The notes under the pieces are model-generated. The model was given only the letters and a program-made list of their open reading frames with translations. It did no database searches and had not been told where the DNA came from. Positions 57,764-64,000 of a stretch of DNA of 64,000 bases are shown in pieces (positions within the stretch are counted from its first letter, which is position 1; each line of letters begins with the position of its first letter). The stretch comes from Glycomyces niveus. GTDB lineage: Bacteria; Actinomycetota; Actinomycetes; Mycobacteriales; Micromonosporaceae. The stretch lies in assembly GCF_017592475.1 (NCBI RefSeq), contig NZ_JAGFNP010000001.1, forward strand, positions 1 through 64,000, written 5' to 3'. The translations under genes and the position numbers were made by a program.

Positions 57764-57803
57764 TTGATAAGAAGTAGCTTACTCGCAAGCTACTTTTTGT
57801 CAA
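57764..57803. promoter_or_regulatory. Large palindrome, probable MarR operator
   Basis: Arms of 17 nt (TTGATAAGAAGTAGCTT and near-complement, 15 of 17 paired) around ACTCGC, with the inner 9 bp perfect. It lies in the AT-rich divergent spacer, about 22 nt upstream of the EamA start codon. AGTAGCTT-type half sites suit a MarR dimer. Confidence 0.7.
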
Positions 57804-57806
57804 GAT

Positions 57807-57836
57807 ACTCAGGCTTGAGTTAGATCACGCCTGAGG
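57807..57836. promoter_or_regulatory. Second inverted repeat near the MarR gene
   Basis: CTCAGGC (57808-57814) and GCCTGAG (57829-57835) flank TTGAGTTAGATCAC, and ACTCA-GGCT-TGAGT (57807-57820) is a further small palindrome. Possibly a second MarR site closer to the marR start. Confidence 0.45.
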
Positions 57837-57868
57837 TACTTCAGCGACCGGAAGGACGATGGGCCACA

Positions 57869-58408
57869 ATGACGCGCATGACCGAAGACGCCGCCAAGGG
57901 CGACGACCAGGACGCCGTGGACAAGATCGTCGCGCAGTGGCACCGCGAGCTGCCCGACCTCGAACTCGAGTCCATGGCCCTCTACGGGCGCATGCACCGC
58001 ATCTCGCAGAAGCTCGGCGCGCGCCTGCACGAGATGCGCGTGCGCCAGGGCCTGGGGCGCAACGAGTTCGACGTGCTCGCCTCGATCCGCCGCTCAGGCG
58101 AACCGTTCACGCTCTCGCCCAAGGAGATCGGCGCGACCCTCATGCTCAGCTCCGGCGGCCTCACCGGGCGGCTCGACAAGCTCGAGGCCGCCGGGTTCGT
58201 CGAGCGCCTGCCCGACCCGGCCGACCGGCGCGGCCTGAAGGTCCGCATGACCGAGCGCGGCCGCGAGGTCATCGAAGAGGCCGTGCGCACCGGGATCGAC
58301 CTGCAGCTCGAGACCCTCGCGGTGCTCACCGAGGAGGAGCAGGCGCAGCTCGGCGCGCTGCTGCGCAAGCTCCACCTCGGCTTCGAGGACCAGCCGTTCG
58401 GCGACTGA
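57869..58408 (+). CDS. MarR-family transcriptional regulator
   Basis: A 179-residue winged-helix regulator: ELESMALYGRMHRISQKLGARLHEMRVRQGLGRNEFDVLASI, recognition region LSPKEIGATLMLSSGGLTGRLDKLEAAGFVERLPDPADRRGLKV and LTERG-type wing MTERGREVIEE. MarR proteins bind palindromes as dimers and release on ligand binding. Two starts are possible: ATG at 57869, or ATG at 57878, which lies 7 nt after CACAAT. It is divergent from an EamA transporter, its probable target. A nearby AAGGACG-ATG at 57859 is out of frame. Confidence 0.92.
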   Translation: MTRMTEDAAKGDDQDAVDKIVAQWHRELPDLELESMALYGRMHRISQKLGARLHEMRVRQGLGRNEFDVLASIRRSGEPFTLSPKEIGATLMLSSGGLTGRLDKLEAAGFVERLPDPADRRGLKVRMTERGREVIEEAVRTGIDLQLETLAVLTEEEQAQLGALLRKLHLGFEDQPFGD

Positions 58409-58409
58409 C

Positions 58410-59318
58410 CTACCGCGTCAGGTCGATGTCGTAGTCGAAGATGTCGTAGACGACCACCGGCGGCGGCGGGGTCTGCGGCTTCGCGGCAGGGGCCTCCGGC
58501 TCCGGCGGCGGGGGCGGCGTGAGCTCCTTGCACCGGTCCAGCGCCGCGCGCATGGTCGCCTCGCCGAACGGGCTGTGCGCGAGCGCCTCCTCTTCGGTGA
58601 GGAACCCCTGCGCCACCTCCGCGCACATCCGCGCCGTCTCGGCCATGTCGCGCACCTGCGCCCGCGCCCACCAGTAGTCCGCCGGGTCGCCGTGGCCCGG
58701 GACCACGACCGCGGGCTTCCAGCTCAGCAGGTACTCGACCGCCTGCGGCCACTCGTATGGGAACGCCCCGGTGTACGAGGGAGCGGCGCCGTTCTCCAGC
58801 AGGTCCCCGGCGAACAGGACGCCCGCATCGGGCACCTCGATCACCAAGTCGTTGTCGCTGTGCGCGAGGCCGGCCTGGCGCAGGACCACCGTGCGCCCGC
58901 CCAGGTTCAGCCCGACCGCGCCCTGCACGCGGCAGTTCGGCGGCACGAGCTTCGAGCGGGCGATGTCGCGGGCCTTCTCTTCGCGGCCCTCCCGGCGGTA
59001 CCGCGCGGCCCAGGCCTGGCGCTGCTCGTCGCCTCGGGCGATGTACTGCGCGCCGTCGCCCACCGCCCAGATCGCGGCTTCGCCGAACGCCGAAGTCCCG
59101 AACCAGTGGTCGAAGTGGTCGTGCGTGTAGGCCACCTGCCACGGCAGGTCGGTCTTCTCCCTGATCGCCGTGGCGAACGCATAGCCCGCCTCGGCGCTGA
59201 CGCCGGTGTCGATCACCAGGCAGCTCTCGTCGCCGATGACCAGACCGAGCGTCTGGTCGAGTTCCTGCACGCGCAGCGCCCACACCCGGGGGGCCACCTC
59301 GATCCACCGATCACTCAT
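58410..59318 (-). CDS. Metallo-beta-lactamase-fold hydrolase
   Basis: A 302-residue MBL protein. The zinc motif is His66-x-His68-x-Asp70-His71 (THDHFDHW), with GLAHSDND supplying a further ligand and PGHGDPADYWW the distal histidine. The fold suits quinoprotein-relay or SoxH-like MBL hydrolases. The C-terminal 35 residues are Pro-rich (TPPPPPEPEAP). TACCAT lies 7 nt before the ATG at 59318 and there is no Shine-Dalgarno, so leaderless. It is convergent with marR, 1 nt apart. Substrate unknown. Confidence 0.9.
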   Translation of the reverse strand: MSDRWIEVAPRVWALRVQELDQTLGLVIGDESCLVIDTGVSAEAGYAFATAIREKTDLPWQVAYTHDHFDHWFGTSAFGEAAIWAVGDGAQYIARGDEQRQAWAARYRREGREEKARDIARSKLVPPNCRVQGAVGLNLGGRTVVLRQAGLAHSDNDLVIEVPDAGVLFAGDLLENGAAPSYTGAFPYEWPQAVEYLLSWKPAVVVPGHGDPADYWWARAQVRDMAETARMCAEVAQGFLTEEEALAHSPFGEATMRAALDRCKELTPPPPPEPEAPAAKPQTPPPPVVVYDIFDYDIDLTR

Positions 59319-59647
59319 GCGCGCAATGGTATGCGGTCCGCGCGAGGACACATCGACGATGATCACCGGGTTCGGATGGGAGCGAGACCGGTCGCTTTCG
59401 GGCGGGGCGGCCCGGTCGCGCATTACCGGCGGGTTTACCGTTCGCTCTGGGAAGTTCGCGGAATCGCCGGGCACAGTCCTTGAACGCTGCGGGAAGAATG
59501 GGGCGCGATCCGCCTTTGCATCCCGTTTCGTCGCTCCTTCCAGGACACGGTTCGATCACGGAATGACCCGGTTTGGCGAGCTTTTCACTCGTGTAAGTTT
59601 CGAGGGTGCAATGAACCCCCTCACCTGTACGAAGGAGTACCTCCCCC
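59319..59647. other. 329-nt divergent intergenic region
   Basis: The left end holds the TACCAT -10 box of the reverse-strand hydrolase gene (59326-59331). The right end holds AAGGAG about 11 nt before the sugar-binding protein start, and an AT-richer stretch near 59570-59605 that may carry its promoter. Nothing else was identified. Confidence 0.5.
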
Positions 59648-60757
59648 ATGCGTCTCAATCGTCGCGGACTGCTTTTCGGAACAGCGGGCGCCGCAGCGGC
59701 GTCGCTCGCCGCGTGCGGGAAAGGCGAGGAGTCGAAGCAGCTGACCGGGCACACCGGGATCGCGATGCCCACCACCGTCTCGGACCGGTGGGTGATCGAG
59801 GGTGCGGACCTCGAGAAGCGGCTGCAGGACCTCGGCTACAAGACCATCCTCGAGTACGGCGAGGACGACGTCCCCACGCAGATCCAGCAGATCCAGTCGA
59901 TGATCGACGCCGGCGTCGAATTCCTCATCATCGGCGCCATCGGCAACACCTCCCTCGGCGAGGTGCTCAGCGATGCGAAGAACAAGGGCGTCACGATCAT
60001 CTCGTACGACCGCCTCATCCTCGAGACCCCCGACGTCGACTACTACGCCTCGTTCGACAACTACCAGGTCGGCGTGCTCCAGGCCAAGCACATCATCTCG
60101 CGGCTCGGCCTCTCCCAGGACAGCACCGAGACGTTCAACATCGAGCTCTTCTCCGGCTCACTGGACGACAACAACTCCCAGTACTTCTTCCAAGGCGGGA
60201 TGGACACCCTCGAGCCGTTCATCTACAGCGGCCAGATCGTCATCCCCTCGAATGAGACCGAGCAGGAGCCCACCTCCACGCAGCAGTGGGACCCCAAACT
60301 CGCCCGCGAGCGCATGGCCCGGCTGCTCGACGACTTCTACAAGGACGAGCCGCTGCACGCCGTGCTCTCGCCCTACGACGGCATCAGCCGCGGGATCGTC
60401 GAGGCCCTGGTCGCCGCCGACTTCGAGCCCGGCTCGGACGACTTCCCGGTCATCACCGGCCAGGACGCCGAAGCGCGGTCGCTCAAGGCGATCAAGGAAG
60501 GCACCGGCCAGTCCGAGACGGTCTTCAAGGACACCCGCAACCTGGCCGAGGTCGCGGTGAACATGGTGAAGGCCATCGTGGGCGGCTCGACCCCCGAGGT
60601 CAACGACAACGGCACCTACGACAACGGCTTCAAGTTCATCCCGTCGTTCCTGCTCGAACCGGTGGACGTGACCGCCGAGAACTACCAGGAGATCGTCGTC
60701 GACTCGGGGTACATCACCGAGGAGGAGATCGACAACGCCCCGGCCGACGAGGGCTAG
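59648..60757 (+). CDS. Sugar ABC transporter substrate-binding lipoprotein (ChvE-like)
   Basis: A 369-residue periplasmic-binding-type protein. The Tat lipoprotein signal (RLNRRGLLFGTAGAAAASLAAC) puts it on the outer face of the membrane. The mature part has the Peripla_BP_4 fold: GIAMPTTVSDRWVIEGADLEKRL, MIDAGVEFLIIGAIGNTSL, ISYDRLI, DYYASFDNYQVGVLQAKHI and ITGQDAEARSLKAIKEG. It is closest in style to ChvE/XylF multiple-sugar binding proteins. No ABC ATPase or permease gene is adjacent; a terminator follows. The start has AAGGAG about 11 nt upstream. Confidence 0.92.
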   Translation: MRLNRRGLLFGTAGAAAASLAACGKGEESKQLTGHTGIAMPTTVSDRWVIEGADLEKRLQDLGYKTILEYGEDDVPTQIQQIQSMIDAGVEFLIIGAIGNTSLGEVLSDAKNKGVTIISYDRLILETPDVDYYASFDNYQVGVLQAKHIISRLGLSQDSTETFNIELFSGSLDDNNSQYFFQGGMDTLEPFIYSGQIVIPSNETEQEPTSTQQWDPKLARERMARLLDDFYKDEPLHAVLSPYDGISRGIVEALVAADFEPGSDDFPVITGQDAEARSLKAIKEGTGQSETVFKDTRNLAEVAVNMVKAIVGGSTPEVNDNGTYDNGFKFIPSFLLEPVDVTAENYQEIVVDSGYITEEEIDNAPADEG

Positions 60758-60779
60758 CCTCCGCACGGGACACTGCGCG

Positions 60780-60808
60780 ACGGCCGGGCTTTCGCCCGGC
60801 CGTTTCCT
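60780..60808 (+). terminator. Intrinsic terminator
   Basis: A 10-bp stem (ACGGCCGGGC and complement) with a TTTC loop at 60780-60803, followed by TTTCC, 22 nt after the sugar-binding protein stop. Confidence 0.82.
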
Positions 60809-60993
60809 TGTGCCCCAAGGGTTCTCACAGTGTCACCGAGCGTCGCGGCCGGGCTGTTATCCGATCGTTATGCGACCTCTGCTCACGTTCCGGCGTGTCT
60901 CATTTGGTAAGTTGCCGAAGCCGGTCGAGCGCACACACCCCTCGGCCGCGCGGCTTCCAATCCCCCCAATGCAATTGCATCCTTAGGAGAATC

Positions 60994-62091
60994 ATGAACC
61001 GTACCCTCAAGCGGGTGCTGGGACTGAGCGGCAGCGTCGTCCTCGGCCTCGCAGGAGCGGTCGCCTTCGCTTCCGGTGCCCAAGCCCACCACCCGGAGAT
61101 CCAGGGCATCACCGAATGCACCCCGGACGGCGGCTGGACCGTCGTCTGGCAGGTCAAGGACTGGGACTCGGACAACGGCTCGGCGGGCAAGATCACCGAG
61201 ATCCTGACCGACGGCGAGTTCAACGAGGGCACCGAGATCGTCGTCGGCGCGTCGCTCCCGGCCTTCGACTCGGGCGACTACCTCGAAGGCAGCCAGAACT
61301 TCAGCGCCGACGTGGACCTCGCCTCGATCACGATCAAGGGCGAGTGGGACAACGGCGCCAAGGGCGAGACCAGCAGCACCGTGTCCGCGCCTGAGGGCGG
61401 CTGCACCGAGGAGCCCCCGGCCGAGCCCGAGCCCGAGTACGAGTTCGGCGGCGGCAGCGACTGCGTCGGCGTCTACGTCTGGGCCGACAACTACAACCCC
61501 GACGCCCTGGCGGAGTTCACCTTCGCTCCGAGCAACGGCGACGCCGTCACCTACACCCCTGAGGTGGACGAGGGCTTCTACGAGTACTTCTACGTCGACA
61601 GCGCCGAAGAGGGCCTCACGGTCGACATCTTCGTCGGCGAGGAACTGGTCGACACCATCGAGTGGTACGACAACGAGCTGTGCTCCTACATCGCGGTCGA
61701 GTCCGACTGCGACGGCCTGACCATCACGCTCACCGTCCCCGCCGACGGCGAGGAGACCTACTTCGAGGTCTACGCCGACACCATGGAGGAGCCGCTCGGC
61801 TACACCCTCGCCGCGGGCGAGTCCGAGGTCGTCGAGATCCCGGCCGCGGGCGAAGAGTTCTGGGCCTGGTACTACATCGAGACCCCGAAGGACGCCACCG
61901 GCGGCGAGCTGTACTGGGCCCCCTGCGACGAGGAGACCCCCTCGCCCAGCGGCACCCCGTCCGCTCAGCCGCAGCTGCCCACCACCGGTAGCTCGATGAC
62001 GATCATGATCGGCTCGGCCGCCGCGCTCATCGTGGCCGCCGCCGCCATCTTCCTGATCATGCGCCGCCGCCGCGCCGCGCAGGACTGGTAG
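60994..62091 (+). CDS. Sortase-anchored (LPTTG) surface protein
   Basis: A 365-residue protein. Sec signal peptide (residues 1-about 30, ending SGAQA-HH), an N-terminal beta-rich domain (about 31-130), then two Cys-bounded repeats of about 75 residues, each beginning SDC and ending with a cysteine after a beta-rich acidic stretch. A Ser/Pro/Thr stalk leads to LPTTG near residue 325, a hydrophobic helix and a basic RRRRAAQDW tail: a complete cell-wall sorting signal. Sortase would link it to peptidoglycan. No sortase gene is in the window. The ATG at 60994 follows TTAGGAG. The mature protein is extremely acidic. Confidence 0.9.
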   Translation: MNRTLKRVLGLSGSVVLGLAGAVAFASGAQAHHPEIQGITECTPDGGWTVVWQVKDWDSDNGSAGKITEILTDGEFNEGTEIVVGASLPAFDSGDYLEGSQNFSADVDLASITIKGEWDNGAKGETSSTVSAPEGGCTEEPPAEPEPEYEFGGGSDCVGVYVWADNYNPDALAEFTFAPSNGDAVTYTPEVDEGFYEYFYVDSAEEGLTVDIFVGEELVDTIEWYDNELCSYIAVESDCDGLTITLTVPADGEETYFEVYADTMEEPLGYTLAAGESEVVEIPAAGEEFWAWYYIETPKDATGGELYWAPCDEETPSPSGTPSAQPQLPTTGSSMTIMIGSAAALIVAAAAIFLIMRRRRAAQDW

Positions 62092-62132
62092 CACTGGATC
62101 CCCTTGCGGGACACAGGCTTCTAGCTGAGTAA

Positions 62133-62165
62133 GGAAAGGGCCGCACCGATGGTGCGGCCCTTTCC
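62133..62165. terminator. Bidirectional terminator
   Basis: A perfect 15-bp stem (GGAAAGGGCCGCACC and complement) with a GAT loop, between the convergent stops of the surface protein (62091) and azlD (62174). Confidence 0.87.
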
Positions 62166-62173
62166 CATCGCTC

Positions 62174-62482
62174 TCAAGCGATCCCGGCGAGACGCAGCAG
62201 CGCCGTCGTCGCGGCGGCGGCGACCACCACGACGAGGATCGGAGCCCTGCGCCAGGCGAGGACGCCGCCGACGAGGACGCCCGCGGGGAGCGCCCAGCCC
62301 GCGAAGCCGCCGTCGGCGAACAGCGCGCCGGTGATGACCAGGGCCGCGAGGACCACGATCGCGCCGCGTTTCATCAGGGTCTCGGTCCGCTCGGAGACGG
62401 TGATGCGGCTGCGCATGAGCGGCCCGGCGAGGCGGACGAGGAAGACGCCCACGGCGAGGGCGAGCACGGCGGTCATGGTCAT
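62174..62482 (-). CDS. azlD: AzlD family branched-chain amino acid exporter subunit
   Basis: A 102-residue protein with four membrane helices: MTMTAVLALAVGVFLVRLAG; RGAIVVLAALVITGALFA; GWALPAGVLVGGVLAW; and APILVVVVAAAATTALL. AzlD is the small subunit that pairs with AzlC to export branched-chain amino acids and analogues. The ATG at 62482 follows AAGGAGG and overlaps the azlC stop by ATGA. Confidence 0.9.
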   Translation of the reverse strand: MTMTAVLALAVGVFLVRLAGPLMRSRITVSERTETLMKRGAIVVLAALVITGALFADGGFAGWALPAGVLVGGVLAWRRAPILVVVVAAAATTALLRLAGIA

Positions 62483-63174
62483 GCCGCGTCCTCCTTCGGT
62501 TTGCGGCGCGGCCAGGTCGCGAGGAGCCCGAGCAGGCCCAGCAGGACCGGGATGCCGGTGGGCAGGAACGGCGCGGTCGCGGCGGCGACGCCGGCGCCGA
62601 CGAGGGCCGCCAGGAGCGTGTCGCGATCCTTCATGGCGGGCATGACCAGTGCGAGCAGGAGCGCGGGGAACGCGGCGTCGAGCCCGAACACGTTCGGGTC
62701 GGGGATGAAGCCGCCCGCGAGGACGCCGATGACGGTGCCGACGTTCCAGGCCACGAACATGATCGAGGTCGTGATCCAGTACGCGGCCTTGGCGCGCCGC
62801 CGGTCGTCCCCGGCGGCGAGCGCGAACGCGGTCGACTGGTCGATGAGCATGAAGGTGCCGAGCAGCCGCGTCCACCACTTGTCCCAGTAGAGGTTGCCCA
62901 CCGCCAGGCCGTAGGGGACGTGCCGCAGATGGACGAGGACGCCCGCGGCGAGGCCGGCGAGGACGCCGCCGCCGGCCATCATGACGGCGAGCATCGCGAA
63001 CTGCGAGGTGGCCGCGAACGTCAGGAAGGACATGGCGACCGGGATCCACCACGGCAGCCCGGCCGAGGTGGCCAGGGCGCCGAAGGAGACGCCGACGATG
63101 CCGATGCCGATCGACATGGCGAGGGCGTCGCGGTAGACGTCCCGGTCGCGTTCGGGGAAGAAGCGGGGAGGCAC
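62479..63174 (-). CDS. azlC: AzlC family branched-chain amino acid exporter subunit
   Basis: A 231-residue membrane protein with the AzlC opening DALAMSIGIGIVGVSFGALATSAGLPWWIPVAMSFLTFAATSQFAMLA, then RHVPYGLAVGNLYW, LLGTFMLIDQSTAFAL and a C-terminal pair of helices. It works with AzlD. GTG at 63174 lies 6 nt after GATACT and has no Shine-Dalgarno, suggesting a leaderless mRNA. No Lrp/AsnC regulator is adjacent. Confidence 0.93.
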   Translation of the reverse strand: MPPRFFPERDRDVYRDALAMSIGIGIVGVSFGALATSAGLPWWIPVAMSFLTFAATSQFAMLAVMMAGGGVLAGLAAGVLVHLRHVPYGLAVGNLYWDKWWTRLLGTFMLIDQSTAFALAAGDDRRRAKAAYWITTSIMFVAWNVGTVIGVLAGGFIPDPNVFGLDAAFPALLLALVMPAMKDRDTLLAALVGAGVAAATAPFLPTGIPVLLGLLGLLATWPRRKPKEDAA

Positions 63175-63308
63175 CGGGCGAGTATCCCTCGCGCGCCAGG
63201 CGGTGAACAAACGTTCAAGGGACGCGACCGGTGCGTCACACCGGCCGCGCCCCTCACAGGCACTGCGCGCCTGTAGACCTCGTAAGCTGTACCTTTTGGT
63301 ACTGCTCG

Positions 63309-64000
<692 letters not shown>

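Noticed and set aside
57859..58434. Alternative gene start AAGGACG-ATG at 57859
   Set aside because: Its frame differs from that of MarR and gives an Arg-rich shadow protein. MarR motifs are only in the 57869 frame.

Overview
The window is a chromosomal segment of a high-GC actinobacterium. Supporting signs are the strong G/C bias at third codon positions, frequent GTG and TTG starts, actinobacterial families (DUF3145, DUF4439, DUF5130, YlxP, a mycothiol-dependent reductase homologue, a HelD-like factor, PASTA kinases) and several starts that look leaderless. Gene content and order resemble parts of the mycobacterial chromosome as I remember it (DUF4439 pair beside rimP; ettA, thioesterase, glbO, HNH, pepN, rpiB in one neighbourhood), but family composition suggests a non-mycobacterial actinomycete. 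A Glycomycetaceae-like genus is a guess only. No rRNA, tRNA, CRISPR array, transposase or prophage was found, so this is mostly core chromosome.

Layout. 0-1.7 kb: the start of an ABC ATPase gene behind a PadR repressor, then an ATGA-coupled Tat lipoprotein and DUF4439 pair. 1.7-14.2 kb: the translation and transcription cluster rimP-nusA-ylxR-infB, a methyltransferase, a reverse-strand two-component system and a DUF6069 membrane protein, then ylxP-rbfA-MATE-small ORF-truB. The nrnA-type DHH gene often found next to rbfA is absent. 14.4-17.4 kb: an AraC regulator divergent from a one-cysteine relative of the mycothiol-dependent reductase Rv2466c, a DUF3145 gene and an unrecognised 116-aa protein. 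17.6-23.6 kb: a reverse-strand trehalose cluster: otsA, a fused OtsB-GH15 protein, and a membrane Ser/Thr kinase whose start lies in a long RNA stem. 23.8-37.5 kb: ettA, a thioesterase, YbjN and membrane proteins, truncated haemoglobin O, MscS, an HNH protein, DUF5130, aminopeptidase N, DUF1015 and rpiB. 37.6-45.6 kb: a small membrane protein, a kinase-like protein with altered HRD and DFG motifs, a PhyH-type dioxygenase, pyrE, a PASTA kinase and HelD. 45.9-50.1 kb: an NSS transporter with its small subunit, then an ABC-F gene with a long, structured, uORF-containing leader, and a SodC-like lipoprotein. 50.2-64 kb: hrpA, a DrrAB-type exporter, a secreted acidic protein, a divergent EamA/MarR pair around a large palindrome, a metallo-beta-lactamase-fold hydrolase, an orphan sugar-binding lipoprotein, an LPTTG surface protein, azlCD and the 3' part of glnA.

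Themes. Three kinase-type membrane proteins lie within 26 kb. Most convergent gene ends have strong stem-loops. At about ten genes without a clear Shine-Dalgarno sequence, a -10-like hexamer sits 6 or 7 nt before the start codon. The features I would check first are the ABC-F leader (47700-47932), the OtsB-GH15 fusion (19558-22152) and the stem over the adjacent kinase start (19455-19548). No undescribed multi-gene system is evident beyond these.
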